Assembly: GCF_964656455.1 (NCBI RefSeq)
Contig: NC_135719.1
Span: forward strand, 74,426,283 to 74,490,282
Direction: 5' to 3'
From: Halichoerus grypus
Taxonomy: Eukaryota; Chordata; Mammalia; Carnivora; Phocidae
Length of the DNA: 64,000 nt
The notes beneath the pieces were generated by a model. It did no database searches. It was given only the letters and a program-made list of their open reading frames with translations, and was not told the origin of the DNA. Every line of letters starts with the position of its first letter. Within the stretch, counting starts at the first letter, position 1. A program made the position numbers and the translations under genes. This document shows positions 51,735 to 61,419 of the stretch, one piece after another.

Positions 51735-52010
51735 AATCATATTTACCATCCATTAAATACTTATCAGAACGTCTACACTACGCTAAGTGTTTTACATGCC
51801 TTATTTTACTTAATCCTCACCACAGACTTAAGGAACTGAATGGCAAGAGGCAATACACAGAGTAAGAGTAAGAGTCTGCAGCCGGACTCTGCCTGGGTTT
51901 GAATCCCTCTTCTACTTCTTAGCAGTGGAGCTCTATCCCCTTTTTTTTTTTTTTTACAGATGAGGCAACTGTGACTCAGATAAAAGTGGCAAAACCAAGT
52001 CATTCCCCAA
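51735..52010. repeat. MIR (minus) interrupted by a MIR head (plus)
   Basis: Outer element, minus strand: 'attaaatacttatcagaac...ctaagtgttttacatgcc', 'acttaatcctcaccacagactta', then after an interruption 'ctctatcccc ttt...ttacagatgaggcaactgtgactcag'. Inner element, about 51840-51930, plus strand: 'agtaagagtctgcagccgga', 'ctctgcctgggtttgaatcc', 'ctcttctacttcttagcagtgg', which is the MIR tRNA-like head in sense. The inner copy stops after the head. A T-run of about 16 follows. Confidence 0.7.
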
Positions 52011-52014
52011 GAAC

Positions 52015-53180
52015 AAACTGTTATAGGAAGCAAAAAACAACGGAATACAAGACTCCCCATGGATCAAGAGAACAGCTTAAAATGCATCACTGGAGGTGGG
52101 GGGTAACATTATTCAAAAAAGGGTAACTGTAGTCAACAGCAGCACCAAAATAAACTAAGCCACCCTGAACAAAGGTAAAACTTAAATAAAATTGTGCTTG
52201 TCCCAAGCAAGTCCCTTAGCTACTCCACTCCTAACTAGACCAGACCCTAGGTCCACCATCAAGTACCACTAAGTTCTACGCTGGCAAATACACAATACAG
52301 CCAGCCCTAACTCCAGTTCTCAGGTAAAAGTAGGTGAATATCTCAAGAAAATGAACCAACTCTATTGGTTTAAATACAGGGAGCCCGGCCAAACAAGTTT
52401 TTAACTACTCCTTGTGAGATTTATCTAGGAACAGCCTCATATGAGTAAATGGTTGCCTATACTATGATCTAGGAGTGGGAAAACAGTAGGTGTTGTGGGC
52501 CAAGACAGAAAACATAATGGGGAAGGCACTCTTAGAAACAGCTGAGCCAGAATCTCTAAGGGAAAAGATATAGCAGTAAAGACACTTACTTGCTTAGAGA
52601 TGTATGGTATCAAGAGTTTGACTTCTGACTCGTTAGTATAGGCATAAATAGCAACCAAATAACTAATGCATGGCAAGGGAACTCAGGGAAAAATTAAATT
52701 TGTGCCAAAGGGCTTAGTTTATCAGCAAAAGAATTTCTAACCAAGGCATATCTCCTCAAAGAAACCCACTTGACTCAACATACATGTAGTAAATGTTTCA
52801 CAAATTCTTTGTGGATTCTGTGATTCTAATAATTTATGGCTACTGGATATGTCTTAAACTCTTTCCTCAGACTACAAGTTATTCAAAATTAATGACTACA
52901 ATGTCTTATCTGTTTTCTAAAAAATACTCGAATAGTGCCACAGACAGAGTGAGCACACAGTGAATTATGACAGACCAAATGCCAAGAGAGGTGAATGAAC
53001 TGCAAGTACCAGTGAAAATCATGGGCTGACTGTGTGATGGATTGTTTCACATGAAATGGTGGTAGTAAATGATATTAGTTGAAAGAGTATTCCAGTGAGA
53101 GAAATAGAAAATTACCATTAGGCAAATACCGGTAATAACAATTTCAAGCAAGAACCACTGATGGATGCTTATAACAACAG
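52015..53180. other. intronic DNA, little recognised
   Basis: A possible L2 3' piece near 52860-52970 ('ctcagactacaagttattcaaaattaatgactacaatgtcttatctg ... tagtgccacagacagagtgagc'). The frame at 52437-52676 (-) has no signature. Confidence 0.35.
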
Positions 53181-53189
53181 AAAAGTGTG

Positions 53190-53830
53190 ATATGAGAAAA
53201 AGAATATTTGCATAGATTCAAAGGATATCCCCACAAGGTAATTATTGGAAAGGGAATAGTAGTAATTTTAAAATGGAGAAACTTGGCAGACATCACACCT
53301 TAACCAAGTGAATAAGGTTAACCTTACCAGCAATAAAACATAAAAAGTCATGCACCCCCTGATACGATGTACAGAGAAGGGTACAACAGCACTTCTGGGG
53401 TATTTTTGCCAAAAAGGTTTACCCTCAATCTAATCATGACAAAACATCAAGTACAAAGGACATTCTACAAAATAATTGGCCAGTACTCTTCAAAACTGTG
53501 AAGATCATAAAAGACAAAAAATAATGGTAAGGAACAGCCACCGGCTGGAGGAGCCTAAGAAGACATGACAACTAAATGTAATGTGTGATCCTGGAATAGC
53601 AAAGGGATGTTAGTGAAAAATCTAGCAAAAGTTCAAACAGGCCTATAGATTAATTAACCGAACTACAATAAAATTAATTTCCTGATTTTTATAATTGTAC
53701 TATGGTTATGTAAGAGGTTAACACTAGGGGAACCTGGGTGAACAGTATATGGGAACTCTCAAAGAATGACTAAAATCAGATACATATGTAGTGTTTAGGC
53801 AGGAAAAAAAAATGTAAAATATAACCTGAC
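53190..53830 (+). repeat. old L1 3' UTR, plus strand
   Basis: Matches a common old-L1 3' UTR in order: 'aaaatggagaaacttggcagac', 'gacattctacaaaataattggccagtactcttcaaaactg', 'aagaagacatgacaactaaatgtaatgtg', 'actatggttatgtaagaggttaacactaggggaa', 'gggaactctc'. Subfamily not assigned. Confidence 0.7.
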
Positions 53831-54376
53831 TGGGCTGGGGGCTTCTACCTGAATAAGGAGGTCCAGGAAATAAGCTGGGAGATGCAAATCAATGAATGTA
53901 TCCTCAGCAAGTACTTAGATACAGTATGCCCTATATTCTTGGGCCCAAAGGGTCCATTACCTGTAAAACTGCAGATCAGAAAAGAATAGAAGGAGGGTGA
54001 ATTTTGGAGCTGTATTAGACATCATAAAGCCCTATCCCTTCATTTTAAATTGAACGATTATAAAACCAGAGGGTTAAGAGGACTGCACAGGCTCAACCTA
54101 GTGACTTGTAAAGACATAAATTTGTAATTTCAGTGAAAACAAGGAAGTCATGGATAAGTGAGGCTAGCAAGAAGCCACAGTGAGTGTATGGGGGGGTGGG
54201 GATTAAGCCACATCTTTACCTTTGAGCTAGATAAATTAAAAAATTAATAAGAAAGAAAGCCACAAAGAATCTAGAAGAAAATTTAGGTGAAGATTTAGTT
54301 TTCATGTCTTAGGACAGGACAGGACTTTCTCAGCAAAAAAAGGATAAACTTAAAGTTAAGCATATAAAAAATAGAA

Positions 54377-54584
54377 AAAGTGGCACCTGGGTGGCTCAGT
54401 CAGTTAAGGGTCTGCGTTCAGTTCAGGTCATGATCTCAGGGTCCTGGGACGAAGCCCCATAGTGGGCTGCCCACTCAAGGGGGAGTCTGCTTCTCCCTCT
54501 GCCTCTCCAACCCCCCAGCCCCCGCTCACGCACGCTCTCTCTCTCAAATAAATAAATAAAATCTTTAAAACGAACTTTAAAAAA
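54377..54584 (+). mobile_element. CAN-SINE (SINEC), plus strand
   Basis: Head 'tggcacctgggtggctcagt', body 'gggagtctgcttctccctct', tail 'ctcaaataaataaataaaat'. A 13-bp perfect duplication, ataaaaaatagaa, at 54364-54376 and 54585-54597. The 105- and 61-codon frames on the minus strand (54423-54740, 54428-54613) are translations of this repeat. Confidence 0.93.
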
Positions 54585-54957
54585 ATAAAAAATAGAACAA
54601 TATTTAAAAGCAAACACCTGGGAAAATATCTGCAACAGATATGACATGTAAAGGATCAACATCCTTAACATATGCAGATCACTAAACAATAACAAATCAA
54701 TAAACAATAATAGCAAACACTCCAATATAAAATTAGACAAAGGACAGCAGGCAGGTAATTCAAAAAGAAGAAAGTTAAATGGTCAATAAACAACTGGGGA
54801 AATACACAATGCATTATAATAAAAAATGCAAATTACAAAATGTCACTCTTGATCAATCGTGCTAAAGATTAAATAATGACACTCTTTAATGCTGGCCAAA
54901 GTTATAGAGACAGATACTCCCCTGCCCTGGTAGTAATAGGATTAGTATAATCTTTTT

Positions 54958-55173
54958 TTCTCTTTTTCTTTTTCTTTTTTTTTTTTTTTGAGAGGGAGAG
55001 AGGCAGGGGAGAGGTGGGGGGAGAAGCACAGGGAGAGGGAGAGAATCTTAAGCAGGCTCCAGGCCTAGCTCAGAGCCCAAGGGAGGGCGGGGGCTCCATC
55101 TCACAACCCTGAGATCATGACCTGAGCTGAAATCAAGAGTTGGACACTTAACCAACTGAGCCACCCAGGTGCC
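54958..55173 (-). mobile_element. CAN-SINE (SINEC), minus strand
   Basis: Head complement 'accaactgagccacccaggt' at right, body 'aagcaggctccaggcctagc', expanded (TTTTTC)n tail complement at left. A 16-bp perfect duplication, ttagtataatcttttt, at 54942-54957 and 55174-55189. Confidence 0.95.
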
Positions 55174-55255
55174 TTAGTATAATCTTTTTGATACTAATTT
55201 GTCAATATACACCGAAATCCTTCAAAATATACATATCCTTTGATTTGAAATAGCT

Positions 55256-56800
55256 CATAGTTGTCGAAGTGTGGTCAATGGACTCCAGTGGACTCCTGGA
55301 GTCCCTGAGACCCTCTCTGGGATCTACAAAGTCAAAACTATTTTTATGGAACTAGTAAGACATGATTTACCTTTTTCCCTGTGTGAAATCTGCATGGATG
55401 ATACAAAAACAATAGTGGGTAAAACTGCTAGCCCCTACGCATAAATCAAGGCAAACTGTTCTAGCAGTCACTGTAAATTTTACTGCAACACACTTGCAGG
55501 ACAAAAAAAAAAAAAAAAAAAAAAAAGCCAGTTTGGGACTCCTGGTTGGCTCGGTTGGTAGAGCATGCTGACTCTTGATCTCCGGGTAGTGAGTTCAAGT
55601 CCCATGTTGGGCATAGGGTTTACTTAAAAAAAAAAAAAAAAGGCCAGTTTCACATAAGAATATCTTAAGATTCACTTATTAATTTTATTAAATCTCAACC
55701 TTTGAATACGCATCCTTTTAACATTCTATATGACAAAGTAAGAAGCAAATACAAAGCACATCTACAGCATATCAAAGTATGATGGCTGACTCAAGGGAGA
55801 ACACTTACATGATTGTTGTAGAGCTGAACTAGCCACTTTTTCCATGGGACAACTTTTTTACTTGAATGAGCAATGAACAAAGTATAATTATTTAGATTTG
55901 GGTATCTGGAAGACATTTTCTGAAAAATAAACAATGTGAGCCTGTCACTTCAAAGAAAACAACTGATAATATTTGCTGCAATGATAAAATTTGAGCTTTC
56001 AAGGGAAAATTCAAATATTGGAAAACTCTGCACCCATCACCATAAGCCTGACAGCTTCAAATCTTACATACTTTTCTGATGAGATCAGTGGGGATATTAA
56101 TGAATATGAGTTTTTGATAATGTATAATGAAAGGTGACAACATTTGGAAGATTTGCATAACTCACAACCAACATTTTACAAACAAACAATGCATGGATGA
56201 TAAAAATCATGCATGGGTGAAAGATCCACTCAAAGTTCAAGACAGGCCAGTGGATTGTAATATAACAGAGTGAAAAGCTCCATGATATGGTTTCACATTC
56301 TACATTGTAATTAACCTTTGAGAAAATACCACTTGTTAGGTTTATGTAGTAACAAAAAGATCCACATTATCTGGAAAGCCTATTAAATTATTCTTCTCTT
56401 TTCCAACTACATCTGTCTGAGGCTAGAGTTTCTTCATATTCTTTAATCAAAACAACATATTACAACAGGTTGAATACAGAAGCAGATGTCTTCCTTCTAT
56501 TTAAGACAGCCACTAAAGAGATCTGCAAAAGTGTAAAACAATGCCATTTTCTCACTACTTTTTTGAAATGATGGTTATTAATCATAAAAATATGTTAACA
56601 CAAAATGGGTTTATTATTGTCATTTTTAAATAAATTAACAAGATTTTTTTTTTAATTTCCCAATTTTAATTTGTATTTTGGTACATATCAACAGCTGTAA
56701 TCTACGTAAACAAAAGTTCTTTTGTTTGGGGTCTTTGAGGCTTATTTAGAGTATAAAGAGATCTGGAGACCAAAAAGTTTGGAAACTACGGATACAGTCA
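55256..56800 (+). mobile_element. decayed hAT (Buster/ZBED5-like) DNA transposon
   Basis: About 1.4 kb, without its internal SINE, runs from 'gaagtgtggtcaatggactc' to 'gaccaaaaagtttggaaact', hAT-like terminal sequences. Between them is a decayed transposase frame with stops: around 55890-55960 one frame reads LFRFGYLEDIF, stop, KINNVSLSLQRKQL, and further right there are pieces matching the C-terminal dimerisation region (around 56360-56540). The resemblance is to the hAT group from which ZBED5/FAM200-type genes arose, from memory. It is not intact and not a host gene. The family name is uncertain. Confidence 0.7.
55535..55642 (+). mobile_element. short tRNA-like SINE inside the hAT relic
   Basis: tRNA-like head with A box tggctcggttgg and B box gagttcaagtccc, then 'atgttgggcatagggtttac' and an A-tail. 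Flanked by gccagttt (55527-55534 and 55643-55650) plus the preceding A-run, so it inserted at an A-rich site in the transposon. Confidence 0.9.
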
Positions 56801-56824
56801 CTCTCACATCTGTGAATCTAAAGT

Positions 56825-57180
56825 AAGAAAATAAGCAGAAGACTGGGCATTATATAACAACTATATCAGAAAATTAGAAAAACAAAACTTCTGATGTCCA
56901 ATAATAAGAAAGTGGATGGTACATATAGAATGTGATATTATTTATTTGAAACAAATTGTGAAGAATTTTATGAGAAGTGCTCACAATATGTGAAGTAAGA
57001 ACAGGAAGACCTACAAACTATATTAGTAGGGGCAGTATTACACTGAAAAAAAGACTACAAGGAAATACATAAAATGTTAAAAGAACTTTTCTGGGCCATG
57101 CAATTATGAATACTTTTTGTTTTCTTTACTGAGCATGCACAACTTTTAAAATCAGGAAAATAAAACTTTAGCAACTTTTA
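56825..57180 (+). repeat. old L1 (L1ME/L1M-like) 3' end, plus strand
   Basis: Sense landmarks: 'tgatgtccaataataagaaagtggatggtacatatagaatgtgatatta', 'gaagaattttatgagaagtgctcacaatatgtgaagtaag', 'aagactacaaggaaatacataaaatgtta', 'actgagcatgcacaactttt'. Decayed. Confidence 0.65.
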
Positions 57181-57196
57181 AAAAACATTTCCGTAC

Positions 57197-57442
57197 TGGG
57201 GAGCCTGGGTGGCTCAGTCTGTTAAGCTTCTGACTCTTGATTTCAGCTCTGGTCATGATCTCGGGGTGGGGAGATGGAGCCCTGCATGAGGCTCTGCACC
57301 CGGCATGGAGTCTACTTAGGATTCTCTTTCTCCCTCTCCCCCTCACTCTTCCTCTCCCCCTGCTCCCCAACATCCACGCTCCTGCACATGCTCTCTCTCC
57401 CTCTCTCTCTCTCAAATAAAATCTTAAAAACAAAAACAAAAC
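57197..57442 (+). mobile_element. CAN-SINE (SINEC), plus strand, longer variant
   Basis: Head 'gggagcctgggtggctcagt', diverged middle ('cggcatggagtctacttagg'), C/T-rich body and (CT)n plus tail. A 12-bp duplication with one mismatch (catttccgtact at 57185-57196, catttcagtact at 57443-57454). Frames at 57152-57445, 57237-57419 and 57274-57519 are repeat translations. Confidence 0.92.
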
Positions 57443-57539
57443 CATTTCAGTACTTTTTCTTTAGAACTCAGTGTATGCAAATGCCAACAAAAAATAATTG
57501 TCACTCTTATTATTATTAATATGAAGACTAATCCAGACA

Positions 57540-57690
57540 GCTTAATGTAGAATTCTGAACTGAAAGTCAAGAAACCTGTATTCTACATTGTTTTGCCATT
57601 AAACATCTCTGGGATTTTGACAAGTCACTTAACCTATTTGAACCACCAGAAATTATCTATGAGGTCCTTATCTGACTCTCTAGTAAAATG
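57540..57690 (+). repeat. MIR SINE, plus strand
   Basis: 'agtcaagaaacctgtattctac', 'gccattaaacatctctgggattttgacaagtcacttaacc', 'tctagtaaaatg' follows the MIR sense order with heavy divergence. Confidence 0.55.
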
Positions 57691-57977
57691 AACTACCAAA
57701 TCTAAAGGTTGTTCAAGGCCTTTGCAACAACCACCTAGTGTAAAACAGTGCCGTAATGAAAACTGTGAAGTCAACTCCAAAAACCACACTGTTAATAGAA
57801 TTTCCACTCATGCTGCTAAATGACCCTTTAATCCCTTCTTTTGCAGAGTAGTAGTACAGACTCTCTAAATAAAGTTTCCAGTGGAAGAAGAGTTAGTTAT
57901 TCCCTGAATGGTATTTGGGAAAATTAAAAAATATTTGGCCATATCATGAATAAGGGGGGAAAAAAGCTCATAAGAGA

Positions 57978-58177
57978 GGGCGCCTGGGTGGCTCAGTTGG
58001 TTAAGCGACTGCCTTCGGCTCAGGTCATGATCCTGGAGTCCCTGGATCGAGTCCCGCATCGGGCTCCCTGCTCAGCAGGGAGTCTGCTTCTCCCTCTGAC
58101 CCTCCCCCCTCTCATGTGCTCGCTCTCTCTCATTCTCTCTCTCTCAAATAAATAAATAAAATCTTTAAAAAAAAAAA
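57978..58177 (+). mobile_element. CAN-SINE (SINEC), plus strand, near consensus
   Basis: Head 'gggcgcctgggtggctcagt', 'ggttaagcgactgccttcgg', 'cctgctcagcagggagtctg', (CT)n, tail 'ctcaaataaataaataaaat' and A-run. A perfect 17-bp duplication, aaaaagctcataagaga, at 57961-57977 and 58178-58194. Long intact duplication and near-consensus sequence make it the youngest-looking retroposon in the window. Confidence 0.97.
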
Positions 58178-58300
58178 AAAAAGCTCATAAGAGAATAGGC
58201 AAGAGAGCACGGTGCCCCTAACGAAGGGCATCCTTCATTAGTGTACTTCCTAAGTCCTCCATAAGCATATGGGGAGGTTACTTCTTATGGAGATGAGGTG

Positions 58301-58380
58301 ACAAGGGAAAAAAAAAAAGATAAAAAGAGGTGGGGAAAAAGAGGAGAGGAAAAGGGAGAGGAAAAGAAAGAGAAGCAAAA
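58301..58380 (+). repeat. polypurine tract
   Basis: About 80 bases of nearly pure A/G (gaaaaagaggagaggaaaag). It accounts for the lysine-rich frame at 58298-58507. Confidence 0.85.
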
Positions 58381-58803
58381 ATACAGTAGTAATATGAGAA
58401 CACAACAAGAGCTCCATCTTCAAACTGCCCAGAAAAATCTACCTATTCCCTCAGCTAACCAGCCTTCCCCCATTTCATTGTTCATTGGCAGAGCTGGCAA
58501 GAGTTAATGAAAGAAAATTAAATTCCAATTTGTCAATTTTGTTCCTTGTTGGCAAGTTTGATAAAAGTCTTAAAAACTATAAAAGGAAAAATATTGCCTT
58601 TAATTATATCTGGAAAATATTAAAAATATTTTACAGATGAGGAAAACTGACTCCTTCAAAAAACAGAGGTCATAAAAGACCTTTAATTTACTCTTCAATT
58701 TGTACTTTATTAATACCAATTATCCAGTAATCTCTCTTTCTTCAAGAAAACACTTCTTTGGTGATATCTGTGCAAGGGTGGGAAGTATGAAATACACCTG
58801 GAA

Positions 58804-58889
58804 TGTGTGTGTGTATATATATATATACACACATATATATATATTTTAACAACCATATATGTATATATATGTATATATGGTTGTTAAAA
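58804..58889. repeat. TG/TA microsatellite joined to a 46-bp palindrome
   Basis: (GT)n and (TA)n run, then at 58844-58889 a palindrome: ttttaacaaccatatat, a 12-base TA-rich centre, atatatggttgttaaaa, arms of 17 bases exactly complementary. Confidence 0.9.
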
Positions 58890-59109
58890 TGGCCAGTCTT
58901 GACCCAAGAGTGGAATCCCTAGCGCACCAGTCTCTGACTGGACTGACAAACACTTGAGATCACCTAATTGCTTTAGAGAGTCAAAGTTGAACAGTAGGAG
59001 GCCTCTTTAGGCCTGTGGTCCCTTGTTTGTTTCCAGGGGCCAATCGAAAAGGGTCTTCCATTTCCTCCTTCTGAATCTAGAATTTGCATTTCCACTTTGA
59101 GAGGGCCCG

Positions 59110-59200
59110 GCCACCTATCATTCATTCCTAGTATCTGTCAATTAACCAGACATTTATGAAGCACCTACTATGTGCAGCCATCACATAGAACACACCAAGT
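59110..59200 (-). repeat. MIR/L2-type fragment, minus strand
   Basis: 'cattcattcctagtatctgtcaattaaccagacatttatgaagcacctactatgtgca' matches the antisense of the shared MIR/L2 3' tail. It ends about 250 bp from the CpG island. Confidence 0.6.
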
Positions 59201-59452
59201 TTTTCAATAAACGTTTCTGAACTTGAATTTAATTTCAGTCTCTTGGGAGACTGCCAGGGATTCATCCATTTAAGAGTCTCCTGTGGAAGACAGGTGAAAG
59301 AAGAAACCTTTTCACATCCTTGATCTCCCAACAACCAGACACTCTTGTTCCTCCCCGCTCATGTGTGACACGTGGCTCCTAAGCGCTGGCTGGGATGCCC
59401 AGGCACAGCTGCTGCGGGCAAAGTGCTGTGCGAGTGGAGAGACGGACACTTA

Positions 59453-59722
<270 letters not shown>

Positions 59723-59773
59723 TCACCCGGCTGCTCGGCGACGGGGGGAGGGCTGTAGACCCGATTGCCCTAC

Positions 59774-60100
59774 CTTGGCTCTCTGAGCAGCCGCAGTGGG
59801 CCCGGCCGAAGGCAACCAGCCGCCATGATAGTTAAGGGCAAAACGACCAGGAAGTAGCTGCCGTCAACAGACGTGGCGCCTAAATCGCTGCGGGCTCCCG
59901 TCCAGGCAGTGTCCACCAGGGATCAACCTCGTTTGTTTGCTGAATTCACCCTCCCGGCTACCAGAAGTCAGGGAGCCCTAGCGCACAGGCCGGGCGGCAG
60001 AGCATAAAGGTGCCCCACGATCCTTAAGCTTGAGCCCCGGAAAGAGACTGCTTGGGCGCGCGATTTGAATACGCTTCCAAACGCGCCGTTTTAGCGCAGC
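59774..60100 (-). other. CDIN1: probable CDIN1 leader exon (exon 1), 5' end undefined
   Basis: On the minus strand a good donor (CCAAG|gtaggg) ends an exon at 59774. A good acceptor, a pyrimidine-rich tract ending in ttccag, sits 206 bp further on and opens the next exon at 59567. Splicing them places an ATG at 59826 (context ATCATGG, with A at -3 and G at +4) in frame with the usual CDIN1 start: 17 codons plus AG, then T, CCC TGG CCC AAC and the usual ATG. The first residues would be MAAGCLRPGPLRLLREP. An in-frame TGA lies about 100 bp upstream of that ATG. No other ATG occurs on this strand between 59827 and 60002. The alternative is that this exon is purely untranslated because transcription starts downstream of 59826, or that the leader is unspliced. 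Both splice sites are seen; their use is inferred. Confidence 0.55.
59958..60005 (-). other. short upstream ORF in the CDIN1 leader
   Basis: A minus-strand ATG at 60005 opens 15 codons and stops at TAG (59960-59958), in CpG-island sequence upstream of the in-frame ATG at 59826. It would matter only if transcription begins upstream of 60005, in which case it could dampen translation of CDIN1. It is not in frame-joined continuity with the CDIN1 protein. Confidence 0.35.
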
Positions 60101-60199
60101 TCCAATCGGAGGCCAACAAAGAAAGTCGTCTTCACCAAAGTCTCTCCGCACTCTGAGAGCAGGAACCTGGCAGTTAATCCCCACTGGGATAGCTGTGGA

Positions 60200-60530
60200 C
60201 ATACAGCTTGGCTTGTGCTGAGAAGTCCGACAACTTCTGCAGCTCGCGTGGAAGGCACTTTTGGTCATGTAGGGACACAGAATAGAAAACAAATCCGACA
60301 TCATCCAACAGCCCACAGTAAAGCACATAACTCACTCCCCAGAGTTAGGTGCTTACTGACTGAAAGCAATTCTTACTCCTTTTTGTATCTTGACCTCTCA
60401 GAAAATAGTAGGCGCTCAAGAAATGTTTGGAGAAATGAGTCACTGAATGAATTTCTGTTTTCTTGAGGTGTTGTAATAGATCTCAGCCCTCCTGAGGCAA
60501 TTTATTAGGACATCAGCCCTTTAATCCCTT
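60200..60530. other. upstream flank of CDIN1; 3' tail of a MIR/L2-type repeat
   Basis: 60395-60450 has 'atagtaggcgctcaagaaatgtttggagaaatgagtcactgaatgaat', the MIR/L2 sense tail. No divergent first exon is evident. Confidence 0.45.
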
Positions 60531-60546
60531 TAAAAAAATGTGGTTC

Positions 60547-60724
60547 GGGTTGCCTGGGTGGCTCAGTAGGTTTAAATATCTACCTTCAGCTCAGGTTCTG
60601 ATCTCGGGGTCCTGGGATGGAGCCCCACACTGGCTCCCTGCTCAGCACGGAGTCTGCTTCTCCCTCTCCCTCTGCCACTACCCCTCACTGGTGTGTGCTC
60701 TCTCTCTCTCTCAAATAAATAAAT
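60547..60724 (+). mobile_element. CAN-SINE (SINEC), plus strand
   Basis: Head 'ggttgcctgggtggctcagt', body 'gctcagcacggagtctgctt', (CT)n and 'aaataaataaattaaaaaaa' tail. Flanked by imperfect 16-bp copies taaaaaaatgtggttc (60531-60546) and taaaaaaatcaggttc (60725-60740). Frames at 60538-60744 and 60572-60790 are repeat translations. Confidence 0.92.
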
Positions 60725-60839
60725 TAAAAAAATCAGGTTCTTAGAAGGCCATGTGTTTTGTTTCTTTTCCAACTTTATCATTTTAAGCAAAGAAAAGGTG
60801 TTTCCATTTTAGTGTTTTTGTTTTTGTTTTTTTTTAATC

Positions 60840-61085
60840 TGGAATAAGGCCTGGGTTGGAAATTTAGCTTAGATAAGCTTTCTCAGATAAATGTCCTAAT
60901 CCATCTAAGCCTTAGTTCGTCTGTAAAATTGATTTTTAATTCATGGCCTAAGAGAGTGTTACTTTTTGGTGTAGTAATTAAGCATTAATAGTTGGCAAGA
61001 CCACAACTAACATTAAATAAGTTAATACAAGGAACAGAAAGATTCCTTAGCATAGTGTCTGGCAGATAGTCTATGTAAGATAAGT
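60840..61085 (+). repeat. MIR SINE, plus strand, with a foreign 60-bp block inside
   Basis: Left part: 'aggcctgggttggaaattta', 'aatccatctaagccttagttcgtctgtaaaat' (MIR middle in sense). Right part: 'attaaataagttaatacaaggaac', 'cttagcatagtgtctggcagatag' (MIR 3' part). Between them, where MIR should read 'ggggataataat..ctacctcatagggttgttgtg', is instead the 60-bp left arm of an inverted repeat (60945-61004). Confidence 0.75.
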
Positions 61086-61415
61086 AGCCTTTGTAAGACC
61101 ACTTGACATAATGATAAGTCCCATGGATGTGGCTGTTGACCAGGTATTGTTTGTTCTCTACACACTGACTCACTTAAATCTTCATAATTTCCTATGAAGC
61201 AGATCCTATTGACATTATCATCCTCCTCCTCCTCCCTTTGGTGCAGGGTGAATAAACTGAGGCATGGAAAGGTCAGGGTAACTTTCCCAGAGGTCATGAG
61301 AACAAGTAAGCAACAGGGGTAGAGTTTAAACTCTCGAAATTTGGTTCCAGGGTCTGTGGTCTTGCCAACTCTTAATGCTTAATTACTACACCAAAAAGTA
61401 ACACTCTCTTAGGCC
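60945..61415. repeat. 60-bp inverted repeat, 59/60 identical arms, 351-bp spacer
   Basis: Left arm 60945-61004 begins ggcctaagagagtg and ends ttggcaagaccac; right arm 61356-61415 begins gtggtcttgccaact and ends ctctcttaggcc. They are reverse complements with a single mismatch. The right arm continues naturally out of the head of a minus-strand MIR; the left arm breaks a plus-strand MIR. Confidence 0.95.
61160..61400 (-). repeat. MIR SINE, minus strand
   Basis: Antisense MIR: 'cacttaaatcttcataatttcctatgaagcagatcctattgacattatca', 'aataaactgaggcatggaaaggtcagggtaactttcccagaggtcatg', 'gaaatttggttccagggtct', then the tRNA-like head 'actcttaatgcttaattactacacc'. Contains a (TCC)n expansion (tcctcctcctcctcc). 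Confidence 0.8.
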
Positions 61416-61419
61416 AAAG

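Larger units (their letters stand above)
54240..55255 (+). repeat. old L1 ORF2 tail, plus strand, split by two SINEs
   Basis: L1 ORF2 text in sense: 'gaagaaaatttaggtgaagatt' before the first SINE; 'aaggatcaacatccttaaca', 'aaattagacaaaggacagcaggcaggtaattcaaaa', 'ggtcaataaacaactgggg' between the SINEs; 'acaccgaaatccttcaaaatatacatatcctttga' after the second. Both CAN-SINEs are therefore younger than this element. Confidence 0.75.

Noticed and set aside
55535..55613. Possible functional tRNA gene
   Set aside because: A tRNA-like head with A and B boxes but followed by a SINE tail and target duplication; cloverleaf not maintained.
57152..57519. Arginine/glycine-rich and serine/leucine-rich frames
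   Set aside because: Translations of a CAN-SINE body and (CT)n tract.
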